A stretch of DNA of 64,000 bases from Chinchilla lanigera (Eukaryota > Chordata > Mammalia > Rodentia > Chinchillidae). The translations under genes and the position numbers were made by a program. Positions 26,544 through 38,189 of this stretch are shown piece after piece. The first letter of the stretch is position 1. The number at the start of each line of letters is the position of its first letter. The notes under the pieces were generated by a model that was given only the letters and a program-made list of their open reading frames with translations, was not told the DNA's origin and did no database searches. The stretch covers positions 31,271,637 to 31,335,636 of the forward strand of contig NW_004955404.1 of NCBI RefSeq assembly GCF_000276665.1. Reading direction: 5' to 3'.

Positions 26544-26815
26544 AGCTGGGCAAAGTGCGACATGCCTGTGATCTCAACTAGTTGAGAGGCTGAAAATGAA
26601 GGATCATAAGTTTGGGGGTTTTTTTTGTTCTTGGTTTTGTTTTTTGGTGCCAGGAATCAAACTCAGGACCTCATGCTTGCCAGGAATAGGGTCACAAGTT
26701 TGAACCCACCCAAAACAACTTGGTCTCTTAGTACCTTGTCTCAAACAAAAAGGGCTGGAGACACAGTAACACAAGGTAAAGGCTCTGGCTTCAGTGTCTA
26801 GTACCAGAGGAGGAA
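26544..26815 (+). mobile_element. B1-ID composite split by an antisense ID
   Basis: A B1 head (AGCTGGGCAAAGTGCGACAT) ends at 26614 and resumes at 26703 (ACTTGGTCTCTTAGTACC, then TCTCAAACAAA). An ID-like half follows (AAAGGGCTGGAGACACAG). Together these form a B1-dID dimer. Confidence 0.65.
26615..26687 (-). mobile_element. Truncated antisense ID SINE inside a B1-ID composite
   Basis: The T-run and GGTGCCAGGAATCAAACTCA are the reverse of an ID that lacks its first half. The flanks AGGATCATAAGTTTG (26600-26614) and AGGGTCACAAGTTTG (26688-26702) are its target-site duplication. Confidence 0.75.
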
Positions 26816-27389
26816 GAAGAGGTTTTTCGAAAGAGGTTGGGGGACAGGAAGCAGAAAGTCAGGTGCTACAAAGAGCAGCAGTCAGGGAAGGATGAAAACT
26901 ACCAAAGAATCTGACAGATCAAATGAAGTATCCTTAGTGATCATAACTCTAGGGAGCTAATAAGTAACAGTGAAGATCAGGTACTGGCAATGATACCCCA
27001 AAACTGAAATATCTCCTCCTATGTCTCTGTTAGCCAGCCTCATACTCAAGCCTCCCACCACCCCATTTACCTTCCATAAGCACTCATCCAGTAATATATT
27101 CCCGTCTCAGTTCAATCCATTTTTTTGCTCAACTATCAGAGATGGAAGTGGTTGGGAAGAGTGTCCAAGGTCCAAAGTTGATGAGTAAAGTATGCCTTGC
27201 AGACTAGCAAGGCACAGCTGTGGGTGTGTCTGTGGATAATTGCCATGCAGGCCAGCAAACTGAGGGGAAAGACCCACCCTGATGTGCACGTAGCAACCAA
27301 CAGGCTTATAGCTTGGATGCAATAAAAAAGAGAAAGTAGAAGAAAGTTTGCCCATTATTTGAAGAACTCCAGTTTTCTCGAGTGGGTGC

Positions 27390-27730
27390 AACCTTTGCTG
27401 GCAGAGCGTGTGGACACTGGCCTCCAGCTTCTTCAGCTTCCTAGTGCGGACTCACACTGGCGACTCTCCAGGGGGCTTCCAGGCCTTTAACTTAGGACTG
27501 TTGCTGCATCTATCATCCCTCTTGTTCGGCAGCTTCCATCTCCTTGGACTGAGCAGCTACTGGAACTTCCCACTCTCTAGCACTGCAGATGGCCACTGTG
27601 GATTCTTCTGTTTCTGATTCTGCAGACAGCCACTGTGGACTTTATCACCTCTCTTCCTGTACTCTACCTAATAAACCCCCTGGCATATACATTCTCCTGA
27701 CTCTGTTCCCCTAGAGAACCCTAATAATAC
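27390..27730 (+). repeat. Probable old interspersed repeat, family not identified
   Basis: The end GACTCTGTTCCCCTAGAGAA / CCCTAATAATAC and the upstream AATAAACCCC stretch resemble a common mammalian repeat terminus. Two near-repeats of GCAGA-GCCACTGTGGA occur at about 27586-27602 and 27622-27639. Confidence 0.4.
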
Positions 27731-27867
27731 CATTAGTCATACCTAATTTAGCACTCATCAGTCAACATATGGGGTCTTTCTTTACTTTGTGATTTTACTA
27801 TTTTCCTCTCTACCCCACATACCCACATTCACTCCCATGCTTCTCCATTAAAAGGCACATTCCCCCT

Positions 27868-28345
27868 TGGAACAGAACCTGAATATCTGAAAAGATTCTC
27901 AAACAAGCACATGTAGATGTACTTTGATAGCCGCACTATTTACAACAGTCAAAAGGTACAAAAGGTTTAAATGTTGATCAACCAATCAATGGAAAACAAG
28001 TTGTATAGCACTAGGAATATTATTTGCCCACTTAAAAGGCATGAAATGCTGAAACATGCTATGGTGTGGATGACACTCCAAAACACCATGCAAAGTGAAA
28101 GAAGCACAGTTCCTATTCACTGAAATAGCCAAAATGGTTAAGTCCCTAGAGACAGAATGGGAGCTGATAGTGCCAGGAGATGGAGGGAAAAAGAAAGGAG
28201 AATAAAAGACACAATGGTCAAGAGGTTTTGAAGTACAGTACTGGAAATGCTTACAACACTGTACATGTACTAACTGCTAGTGAATTACTCACCTAAAATG
28301 ACTAATTTCATATTATATGAGTTTCACTTAAATAATTTCTAAGGG
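27868..28345 (+). mobile_element. Older L1 fragment
   Basis: The sequence holds the L1 3' series: a CACTATTTACAACAGTCAAAAG stretch, AATCAATGGAAAAC, then AGAATGGGAGCTGATAGTGCC and a terminal TGTACTAACTGCTAG. It is highly diverged. It lies antisense to LMO7. Confidence 0.65.
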
Positions 28346-28480
28346 ATGCCTTCTCCAATATGTTTAAAATGTAAATGTTCTTTGTGGGTATAATTTATAG
28401 AAATGGCACAATGCTCCAGGTTTTTTTCCCTTACACATCAAAAAATTCATTATGTAAAAGTCTAAAACCTTTTTAAAGTA

Positions 28481-28557
28481 GGGTGGGGTGTAGCTCAGCG
28501 GTTGGCCACATGCCTAGTGTGAGGCCCTGGGTTTGATCCCCAGCACTGAAAAGAAAA
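28481..28557 (+). mobile_element. ID SINE
   Basis: GGGGTGTAGCTCAGCGGTTG and GGGTTTGATCCCCAGCACTG mark both ends of a slightly deleted ID body. Confidence 0.78.
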
Positions 28558-29075
28558 GTACTCCACTATGCTATCTGTACTCTCACCCTGCAATAGGTCA
28601 TTATTTTCAATTTTACCTCAGAAGTGAAAATAAAAGAATCTTTAATGTCAAAATTGCAAGTGCGGTGAATTCCAACAGGTAGAAGGCTTAGCTTGTATCA
28701 TGGAACTTTAATATAATAATAAATATGGAAATATCCATAGAACCAAATAGACCTATTTCTGAAAAAGTTTCCTGAATGCACAGGATCAAGAACTGCCATA
28801 AATAAAAGTGAATTATTTAAGTAGAAAGGATAATCAAGGGAATTATTACAAAAAGAACTAAATAAGATTGAAATCCTAAATTCTGAAAATCAGTGAAGCT
28901 ATGCTCAGGGATGTACACGAGGGTCTTGCAAAGCTTACCAAAACATCAAGAAAGACTTCACCTAGAAGGTCAATTAACCAAACAGCTGGATCAATCAACC
29001 AAATACTTTTCTTGCAACTAGTTTGGTCTGGAATCCTTAGAAAGGACCCATACCTACTTTTAAAAAGATTTTTCC

Positions 29076-29133
29076 AGAGACAGAGAGACAGAGACAGAGA
29101 GGAAGACAGAGACAGAGACAGGAAGACAGACAC
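29076..29133. repeat. (GACAGA)n purine-rich simple repeat
   Basis: GAGACAGA and GGAAGACAGA units make an all-purine-plus-C strand. The apparent ORFs on both strands here are repeat artefacts. Confidence 0.9.
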
Positions 29134-29424
29134 AATACCTCTGAATCCAAGCACATGATGATGTAAATCAATTTAACCCGAGGCCACGAGACTGGGCTAC
29201 CTCAATTCTTTTTCCATTATGATACAGCACCAAAGTTCCTGCCTCCTCTAGCCCTAGTATAACAGTGTCAAAAACGTTAGCAGGTATGGGGTAAGCACAC
29301 AGGAAGCTGTATCTACACAGATGTCTATCATTTGCAACAGAACAATTCAATGACTCCATACCTTAGCATAATGGACAGGCATGGGTCCTGAATTGGCCAC
29401 ATCAAAACACAAGGCGAGGCCATG

Positions 29425-29797
29425 TGTCTTAGTTACTTTTTTCATTGCTGAGACAGAATACCCAATACTCAAAGTTAAGGGAGGGAAGGTTTATTTGGCT
29501 CACAATTTGTAAAGGTTTCAGTCCATGGCTGGCTGGCTCCAAGGCGGGGTGGCATGGCAGGCAGACATCACAGAGAAGATAGCAAAGGACCTTAGCAGCT
29601 TCTTTCTGCCCCTTTATACCCTTATCTAGGATACCTGGATTAGGGCAGTGCCAAACCAATCAGTGGACTGATTTAGGAATCATATACCCTTAATCCCAGC
29701 ATCATACATTCTAGATTCAGCCACCTCTGAAAAAGCCCCACCTATGACTGCATGAAGCTTTGGGGGAAACACCTAGACATAAGCATAAAACCATACA
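29425..29797 (-). mobile_element. MaLR-like solo LTR, same strand as LMO7
   Basis: In reverse it starts TGTATGGTTTTATGC, has TATAAAGGGGCAGAAAG as a TATA-like box, an AAATAAACC poly-A signal, and ends GTCTCAGCAATG ... AACTAAGACA. It is the same family as the LTR at 46060-46573, sharing AAATCAGTCCACT(A/G)ATTGG and TTTGGCACTGCCCTAATC. No flanking duplication was resolved. Confidence 0.78.
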
Positions 29798-29835
29798 TTC
29801 CTCAAATGAGGCTGATGCACCGAGAAGGTGGAGCC

Positions 29836-30135
29836 TAGGGGCTTGCTACTCAAAGCAAGATGCACAGACCAGCAGTAGCAGCTTTGCTGGGCACCTGTCA
29901 GAAATGCACAATCTTGAGCTCTACCCCAGACCTGCTGAATCACATCCTGCACTGAAAAATGATCCCCCAAGTGACTCAAGTTTTTGGAGACAACAAGATG
30001 TGTGGCAAATAAAGCGAGGAAAATACTATATAGGACTTACAGCAGTATTTCTCATTAGTGTATACATGAGTCACCTACAGATTATAGAACTCTTACTAGT
30101 AGACCATCACCAAAAGTACTTAAATTCCATTCTTA
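29836..30135 (+). mobile_element. hAT-type MITE fragments (MER58/MER20-like)
   Basis: The first part (GCTACTCAAAGCAAGATGC, GTCAGAAATGCACAATC, TACCCCAGACCTGCTGAATC, AAGTGACTCAAGT) fits a Charlie MITE. The second, from about 30042 (AGCAGTATTTCTCATTAGTG), looks like the start of another. Confidence 0.6.
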
Positions 30136-30594
30136 TGATGTGATCACAGCGATCAAAGTTATTTTAAAGCAACTCCTAGTAGCAAAGTGAATAAAATATA
30201 TCCAAATTTGCATTTTAATTAAGAAAGCAGTTGAGCCATGCATTTGATCAGCTGGTACTGCTTTTTTTATGCATTTGTTTGGAGAATTCATCCTCTATCT
30301 TATGGCTTGGTTAATAATAAATACAACCTGTCAATTAACACATTGATATTTTATGGCTACACTAGATAGGTAAACACTTGTTAGATATCTAACATTAATA
30401 GTTATTTGTAGGGAAAATAAGCAGCTAGACTCATCCCTTTTTTTGAAAAGCTTTCCTTGATTATCTATCTCTAGAGGAAGAAAAAGCAAAAGAGTTGAGG
30501 ACAAGGAAGGCAATGAAATTCTGCAACACATGAAAACAGAAATAGCGAACAACCAAGAAAGCTCACTGCCAAGCAACATTGAGGGCCCAGAAGA

Positions 30595-30890
30595 TTCTAC
30601 ACGCTAACAATGCAAGCAGCAGGGCGACTGCTATTTTGCCAGCACTGCCTCGCAGAGCAGGAGCCAAAACCACACCAAGCAAGGCAGACTGAGAGCTGGC
30701 AAGTCAGGGCAGCAGAAAGCTCAGAGAGGGAGGGCTGAGTACTCTGCACAACGCTAGTTATTGAAATGTTTAATTAACCCAGGTTACAATTAACTATATG
30801 GAAGCAATAACAGGCTTTGTCAAGCTGCAGTACAAATGAAGTAACCGTTTTGTTGATTATTCAAATTAAGCCTTACATCGAAAGTCGAAA
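30595..30890. promoter_or_regulatory. Candidate intronic regulatory element
   Basis: The first half is unusually GC-rich for this window and free of recognisable repeats. The second half is a TAATTA-rich block (GAAATGTTTAATTAACCCAG, GTTACAATTAACTATATGG, GTTGATTATTCAAATTAAGC), the kind of homeodomain-site clustering found in conserved enhancers. Conservation cannot be measured here, so this is a candidate only. Confidence 0.3.
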
Positions 30891-31474
30891 ACTTACCTAC
30901 TTTTTTTTAAAAGTGCTGAAATTGATGCTTACGAAATTCTGTCCTCAAATTATCCACGTTCCGTGCTCCAAAGTAAAACAAGTAATTGATTTAAGAAAAC
31001 ACATAAATGATGCTAAAATGGACTTTATGAAGCAATAAAGCACATTTAACACATTCAGGAAAACTACATGAGAAAACCAGAGAGCCAGCTGGAAGTTGGA
31101 GGGCCACTTGTGGAGATGATGTGCTGGCATCACCAGCCCATGTACAAACTTTCCAGCCCCAGGGACCTGCCACTCCACGAGGACCACTCACTTTTGGTCA
31201 TTCCTGTGTGACAAAAGTCCAAAGACTCCCTCACTGTAATTCTAAAACACTCATCCTACATCTACCTCCTTACTATTGCAAACTCGATTTTCTGTCTCAC
31301 CCATGAACCTCTTAGTTACTTAGCTCTCTGACTTCATCTACCCCACAAGCTCACTCATCCTGTCAAGCGACCTTGTTGCTTCAGCATCCCTGGTCCCTCA
31401 CATGGCATTCTCTGTTCTTGTACTGTTGAACTGGCCCTTCAATGGAATGAACTAGTTTTGCCAGCTTACTGACT

Positions 31475-31690
31475 ATTGAGTTTTACTTTTTGCCAGGTAG
31501 CAGACTGAGGCAATTTACATAAACTATCTCACTCAAATTCTCACCAAAAAGCCTGAAAAACCTTATTGTTTCCTTTTTTCACATAGATTAACTGAGGCCC
31601 AGGAGGTAATATTACCTGCCCAATCTCATACATTAACTTGTGGAACTGGGATTCCAATACAGTACTATAACTCTTGAGCCTATGCTGCTA
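31475..31690 (+). mobile_element. MIR SINE
   Basis: TTTTGCCAGGTAGCAGACTG, TAAACTATCTCACTCAAATT, AACTGAGGCCCAGGAGG, CCTGCCCAATCTCATAC and GAACTGGGATTCCAATAC reproduce nearly the whole MIR 3' two-thirds. Confidence 0.85.
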
Positions 31691-31699
31691 TACATTCAA

Positions 31700-32165
31700 A
31701 CAAATGGCCTCAAAATAGAGCTTTAAAACAACAGTTTGATTATAGTTGCAGAGGTCAGAAGTACACAATTTCCCTGAGCTAAAATCAAGGCTTCCATAGG
31801 GCGATGCTCCTGCAGCATTCTAGGAAAGAACCCACACCCTAGCTTTTCCAGCTTCCCAAGGACACCTACATTTCCGGCTCATGATCTCATTTCACCATTG
31901 TCAAAACAAGGAGCATCAGGCTGAGTCTTCCTCACACTGCCATCTATTTGGTTCTTCCTCTCAAACCTTCTTATAAGGCCTCCTCTGATTACATTGGGGC
32001 CACCTGGATTGCCCCGATACTCTCCAGATCTAAAGGTCAACTGATTAACCAGCTTAATCCCATCTGCAACCTAGTTCTCTCTTCCCTGTAAAACATCCAG
32101 TTTTTGTGGATCACAATACAAATGACTTGGAGGGCCATTTTTCTATCAACCACACCTACCAGGGC
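31700..32165 (-). mobile_element. Old LTR-like remnant (MaLR type)
   Basis: A weak but ordered resemblance to the reverse of an MLT1-type LTR: AAAACAACAGTTTGATTATAG, GAGGTCAGAAGTAC, CTTATAAGGCCTCCTCTGAT, ACATTGGGGCCACC. Divergence is high. Confidence 0.4.
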
Positions 32166-32286
32166 TCCTTGAAGGCAAGGTCCTGTATACATTATGTCCT
32201 CCCTTCCTAGAGTTCAACATGTGTAACACCATGCTTGACTCCACAGGTGGTCAATTATAATGAAGGCTCACTAGTAATGCTGATTT

Positions 32287-32480
32287 TTTTTATTTACAGT
32301 GGTGTTGGGTATTAAACCCAGGACCTCATGCATGCTACCCATGCACTCTACCACTGAATTCTGTACCACTTTTTGAGACAAGATCTCATCAAGCTGCTTA
32401 GACAGGCCTGGAACACTCAACCCTCACGCCTCACTCTCCTGCACATGTGGGATTACAGGTATGTACCACCATACCCAGAT
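32287..32480 (-). mobile_element. Antisense B1-ID composite
   Basis: The antisense ID half (GGTATTAAACCCAGGACC, CACTCTACCACTGAATTC) is followed directly by an antisense B1 half without duplication (GAGACAAGATCTCATCAAGC, GTGGGATTACAGGTATG). Confidence 0.75.
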
Positions 32481-32553
32481 AATGCTGATCTTACAAAAAT
32501 GGAGATGAAAGGGTTATTTTGAGAGTTTAATGAGGAAAAATATATTGTAACCT

Positions 32554-32555
<2 letters not shown>

Positions 32556-32604
<49 letters not shown>
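32556..32604. repeat. A35 run continuing into (TA)7
   Basis: Thirty-five consecutive A residues (32556-32590) are followed by seven TA units. This is the longest homopolymer in the window. It has no recognisable SINE body next to it. Confidence 0.95.
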
Positions 32605-32889
32605 CTGCTTGCATGGTTACTAAATAGATGTCAAGTAACTTCTATTACAGGAGTGGATACTTTTCATGGTAGCATCTATACAGTATCATATTGTTGACGG
32701 AGACATGGACCACACGTACCTACGTAACACTGGTTTCAATATTTCATTTGAGGGTGACCTGTTTAGATGAACCATGGGATAATCAAATTGGATACAGAAA
32801 TATCTAACTTGAAAATCATATGATCCTGCCAGACAGCACTTCAAATGGAAGGCACTCTACTCCCCGAAGTCGGAGAATCCTCACACAGC

Positions 32890-33325
32890 CTCACTTGCCT
32901 AGCTCTTCCCCTCATTCATTCAGACCCGCAGTCCTCCTGCTGATCCCTCTCTGTCCCTTTTGTCTGGAAAAGTCCCACCTGCCCCTCACCTCCCCACTGC
33001 TCACTCACCTCCCACAATTTGCTTAGGTCCTCGATCAAATGTCAGCTCAGACATGAGCTATCCTTCAGCAACTTCTCTAAAAGGCTTCTCATATACCTTT
33101 GGTCCTTCTTTATCCGTTATTTCCCTAGTATAATTATTGGAAACAGACAAGGTTTATTTTCATCACTGTAATTACTGGCAGTTGTCAGGATATTACTGCT
33201 TTATTGGCTGTGCTCTCACCTCACCCCATGGATAACAGCTTTCTCTGTCTTGTTTGCCGCTCCGTCCTAAGTACCTAGGACAGTGCCTGACACATGAGTG
33301 TTCAATAAATATTTCTAGGATGAGA
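32890..33325 (+). mobile_element. L2 LINE 3' end
   Basis: CAAATGTCAGCTCAGACATG and later CTCTGTCTTGTTTGCCGCTC, TACCTAGGACAGTGCCTGAC, GTTCAATAAATATTTCTAGG match the L2 3' end, including its characteristic terminus. Confidence 0.82.
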
Positions 33326-34261
33326 GGAACAGTAATAGGACTAAGACATACCAAGTGATCAGTGCCTTCATATCAGTGTTACACCTTGAATTCTACTTTT
33401 TTTTGTCAGCCTCACTTGCTCACTTTTCTATATAACAAAAGGTACCTACAAAAAGACAGTTCAAATTTATTTTAATGAAACTTCATGTATGATATAATCC
33501 TACTCAAATACTGAATGCATTTTTTAATCAATTGCTTTTAACTCTATAAGTTAATTATAGCTTTGGCAATTCTAATTAATGCTTAAAAAAAAAAGTTGCC
33601 CGCAAGGCTGAAACTTGGCATGTAAGTGTTGATCTTAGATTTGAACACAACGAGGTTTGGGAACTCTAGGGACGTGCTCATAAACTTGTGCAAGTACCAT
33701 GATTAAGAGATTATGGCCAGAAATGAAACAGGAGTTTCCTGCTCTACAGCACTACATCACTATGAGGGTATCAGAAACAACGTCAGCGCTGACACTGAGT
33801 TTTCAAGTTTCCACTCTTGGTGACATTTCTTATTAGGAGTAGAAGAGAAGCCAAGAGACAAGAAAGCTTGAAAAATCTCTTGAGAATATTTTATAAACAA
33901 CTCCACCACTACTGACTTATCTAAATGCCCTTTCTATGAAAATGTTAACACATTCATTCAGGCATTTAATATTTAGTATTTGTTAACTTGAAGATACCCA
34001 AGATATCATTCCAAGTCTACTCACCAGAGGTGATATTAGATAATCCTACACTATTTCAAAATACACATTATAATCCACAAAAATTCCAGTAACATATTCA
34101 GAATCCAGAAAGTCATTGAAATTAATATGCAATCAAGGGAAATGTCATTTCCAATGTACAATGTGATCTTATAATTAGTAAATGGTTAGCTTTCATACTA
34201 TGATTTCTGAAACAAATACAACAACACATTAATAATGGCAATATTGCAATACTACACTATG

Positions 34262-34411
34262 CTTTTTTTTTTTGAGACAGGGTCTCGCTACGCAGTTCAG
34301 GCTGGCCTTGAGCTTACTTTGTAGCTCAGGCTGGCCTCAAACTCGCAATGATCCTCCTGCCTCACCCTCCCAAGTGCTGGGATTATAGGCATGTGCCACC
34401 ATGCCCGGCTT
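34262..34411 (-). mobile_element. Antisense B1 SINE with internal duplication
   Basis: CAGGCTGGCCT occurs twice about 30 bp apart (around 34298 and 34329), the internal duplication of modern B1. The element ends in GATTATAGGCATGTGCCACC. Short flanks around ACACTAT may be a target-site duplication. Confidence 0.88.
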
Positions 34412-35353
34412 TACACTATACATTTAAGAGCAAATGTACTGCATGTGTATGTTATTAATGTTTTGGTTTTATAGAAAATGAGACTGACAAACTAGTAAGG
34501 TAAGAATAGCTTAAATTTTAGTGTTTGAGTCAAAGTTACACATCTTATAATAAAGGTAGTTCATGCTCCTTTCGGGGGGACATTTCTTCAGTATAGTTTA
34601 ATAATATAGCCAAATTTAGCAAATCTATACAAGTTTATTGATATCCTCTAACAATCACTGTCTCTACTAAAAAATGGGAGAATAGAAATCTACTGTTCAA
34701 CTCAAATATCAAAATCTTGACTTAGTAGATATGAAATTGATCCAAGTCAGCAAGTTGTGAGACAAAAATTAATTCACAGAAACACAGAACCTTCATTTAT
34801 CATCAAATATGAAGAAATTTAAAAATGACAATGAAAGCAGAGTTGAACATTAGCAGAGTTGAGCATTAGCAGAAACCATGTTATGGGAGGGACCTCAATG
34901 TTGCCTCCTTCCACACCCTGCCTAATCTACAGAGGTTAATCTGCATCCATCTGAAGATGAGAGGAACAGGGTAGTCTGAGTCAGATCAGCAAGAATGCTA
35001 CTAAGCAGTCAAATAGGCAAGGGTGAATGAATCACAGACATATCACTTGGTAGAAGCATTTTCCAAACTTTGAAAGTACAAGTCTTTCTCAAAATAATCT
35101 ACAAACCCAGCAATACAGTGTCATAAGAGAGAACAGACACTATTAACCTTAGCCTTTGAAATGCCTCCACAATGCTACCTTTCCATCTTTTTCCATGCTG
35201 TTGCTTATTATCAGTGTATTGTCTTCTTCACCACTTAAACGCATTCACAAACATATCTTTCTTACTACCATTACAGAGCTGCCCCCCTGAGACATGCACA
35301 GGGTTTGCCCAGCATAAAGCAACCCTCCTAACTCTTTCAAACAGGCATATATC

Positions 35354-35450
35354 GGGGCTGGGGATTTAGCTCAGTGGCAAAGCACCTGCCTGGCAAGTGC
35401 AAGGTCGTGAGTTCGGTTCCCAGTACCGAGAAAAACAAAAACAAAAAAAA
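35354..35450 (+). mobile_element. Young ID SINE with perfect 15-bp target-site duplication
   Basis: The A and B boxes are intact and the tail begins GAGAAAAACAAAAAC. AAACAGGCATATATC occurs at 35339-35353 and again at 35451-35465. Confidence 0.95.
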
Positions 35451-36525
35451 AAACAGGCATATATCGTCTGTTCTTTTCTGTAACTCATCCAGGTCACACT
35501 CTAATAAGCCTTCAGTAGTTTCTCTTCAACCGTACAAAACTCATTCACAGAAATGAGAATTTCCTCCTATTCAGAAAAGCACTACCTTTGATGAGAAATA
35601 GTGATTCTAGTTATATTATTTCAACCTAAGTAAGAAAGGAAAAGAAACAGAGTTGGGCTCCCCACACACACACACCAAAAATAAAATAAAACAAACAAAA
35701 AGACCCTGTCCTAAGGTCTCCCACTTTGGTTTTATTTGTGGAAAGTTCCCACAAGCACCAGTGCCACAAATTTCTCCTCTTCACATAGGAAGGAGGAATA
35801 TTCAAGCCTCTATGTGGGAATGGTCTTTGGAAAAGCATATGTTAACACCAAGATATCATTATTTCACTACAGAGCAGATTCCTTGCATGACTTCCCATTC
35901 CTCTGGGAGGGAACGCCCCAATATTTCAGAAGAGACTTCTTAGCAAATAGTAGGTCTCATGACTTTACTGGCAGTCAAGTGTGCAGGACAGTCAAGTTGA
36001 AAAGAGTCAGAAGGAGCTGCACACAGATACAAAAACCATTAAACACTACTGACAGTTTGGAAAATGGCAGCAAGAATGGAGGCAGAGACTTGCCTTGTTT
36101 CTTGAAGTAGCTATCATGATGGCACAGTAACACAGCCAAAAGCTTAATCTAGCTGGCACCTTTGCACATTTCCTGCATTCTACAGCATTTTTGAACAAGG
36201 AGTCAACTTCCCAGCCTCTAGAGTTATACCTTACACATTATACCCCTGCAAGTAATCTAACAGAGCAATCCTTAACAGCAAAGATGTTCAAATTTACTCC
36301 ACATTTTATATGCAAGTGTGGATATATTAAAATAGTCCCCACTGACGCCACTAATAGAAATGTTCAAACAAATTAGTCAAACCCAATTTTATGCAGTACC
36401 ATTGCTTTTCAAAGGGAAATTATGACTAAAATGGAATACATAACTAGATCAATCAAATCTCTAGTTAGTCAGCAAACTGACCCATGTAGAAACACAGTGC
36501 TTACTTTCTTCATTCTTAGCCCAGT

Positions 36526-36750
36526 GGCTCTTAGTCAGAGATGACTGTTATCCCATGGTGGTGGTCACGGGCAATGCAGGAGACACATTTAGCTGCCACA
36601 AATGCTGGGGAGGTTGAGTTTCATATTATCTAGTACAGAGAAGCCAATGACGCTTCTCAAAATTCTGTAATGCACAGGACAGAGCTCCACAACAAAGAAT
36701 TATCTGCATCCAATGTCAACCGTGCTGAGTTTGAGAAATCTAGCTCTACT
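36526..36750 (+). mobile_element. MER5A-like hAT-Charlie MITE
   Basis: CCCAGTGGCTCTTAGTCAG, AGGAGACACATTTAGCTGCC, TAATGCACAGGACAGAGCTC, CAACAAAGAATTATCTGCAT and TGCTGAGTTTGAGAAAT follow MER5A from end to end. Confidence 0.87.
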
Positions 36751-36949
36751 TATTTACAAATAAGTCAGTGCATATAGAATTCCATAAGCCATTGGGTTAA
36801 TAAATTCCTTGATATTCCTTCACATACTATATTGCATCCACACCAAAATATAGATGGTAAGCATTGTTTTGCTTCAATGGTTCTTTTCCCTACTAGGATA
36901 TCCTGCCTGTTTTCTTGGGGTTTTGTTTTGATCCTGGGATCAAATAAAG

Positions 36950-36995
36950 TTTTAGCTTTAGTTTGAGTCTGAATTTGAGTTTGAGTTTTAGAGTG
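36950..36995. repeat. Degenerate TTGAGT-type hexamer repeat
   Basis: TTTAGC, TTTAGT, TTGAGT, CTGAAT, TTGAGT, TTGAGT and TTTAGA occur in succession. Read in reverse this yields the QTQIQTQTKAK-like stretch of a spurious ORF. Confidence 0.7.
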
Positions 36996-38071
36996 TTGGA
37001 TATAATCACATTTAACAAAGACTAATATTCTAGAAGACACAAACTCTCAGACTTTTTTAAAACATGGCTTTGATAAGAACAGAAATATTAGGAAAGATAC
37101 GGAGAATGTATTTGTTTATGAAGACTCAAGCAAGTAAGATCTGAAAGAATACAGTTACTATCTTCCCAAAGAAAATAATCACATAAATGTTTCAAGCCAA
37201 GAACTCAATAAATTTCTAAGTCATCTAAGGACAATCTTTATTTTTCCCACAGGCCACTCAGCAAAAGTAAGCCTTGACTTGAAAGGTAAACACTTATAGT
37301 TAGTAAGTGAGGTGAATTTGAAAGGCATAGCTAACAATCCAGTAAGGAAGGAGTAATGGAAGAGGCACAGGGCCTACCATAACCATTCAGCTTATGCAAC
37401 AACACAGAAATTATTACTGCATGTGACTTCCTTGGTGTATTTACTCCACACAAATCTCATTTACAGAATGCACTTCCACACATCCACCCGAGTTGAATCA
37501 AACCAACACTCCACACAATAGCCCATGTGGCAAGAGAACTATCTTCCCAAGTAATGCATCCACAGGCTGTATATGATAGCTATAGCCTAGAAAGGAAAGG
37601 GAACCTGGTCCAGCCAGATTCCTTTCTTGGGAACCCCGACTAAGAGACACCAAAATAGGTCTCCTGTTGGAAATGGAACAGAAAAAAGGCAATCAGGTAG
37701 ACTGCAACTGCCATGTTTATGGCTGAATTCACTGGGGTCTTCTGATAAATCCTCAATGTAAAACACTCTTCCTCTGATTTAGAAGCATCTCTCTGTTTTG
37801 CTACTCAAAAAAGTATGCACTATATGTAAAACTGATGAAATGCAACTGAGGACTCTGGATTGTACAAGGTCAGTTTCCTGATTTTGCAAGATGGTGCACT
37901 GTGGAAAGCTGGTTGAACAGTTCCTTCACAGAAGGACCTCTTCGTATGACTTGCAATGTTCTGTCAGATTTGTTTCAAAGTGAAAAGTTCTTTTAAAAGA
38001 AGTATTAGTTACCATGCTCCCTATGAAACCTATTGGGCTAGTTTCCTTGCTTCTTCCCAACTTCTGATGGT

Positions 38072-38174
38072 GGGGCTGGGGATTTAGCTCAGCGGCAAAA
38101 GCGCCGGCCTGGCAAGCGCAAGGTCGTGAGTTCGGTTCCCGGTACCAGAGAAAAAACAAAAACAAAAACAAAAA
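38072..38174 (+). mobile_element. Young ID SINE with perfect 15-bp target-site duplication
   Basis: The body is near-consensus (a GCCGGCCTGG variant replaces GCCTGCCTGG). The tail is GAGAAAAAACAAAAAC. CCAACTTCTGATGGT flanks it at 38057-38071 and 38175-38189. Confidence 0.95.
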
Positions 38175-38189
38175 CCAACTTCTGATGGT

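Noticed and set aside
28876..29158. ORFs on both strands (Ser/Leu-rich and Arg/Asp-rich)
   Set aside because: Much of both is made by the GACAGA simple repeat at 29076-29133.
35653..36110. Overlapping 96- and 124-codon plus-strand ORFs
   Set aside because: They lie in two frames of the same DNA, antisense to LMO7, with low-complexity starts and no known motif. No promoter or splice evidence was seen.
36765..37040. 91-codon ORF with a QTQIQTQTKAK stretch
   Set aside because: The run comes from a degenerate TTGAGT hexamer repeat; the rest is unremarkable.
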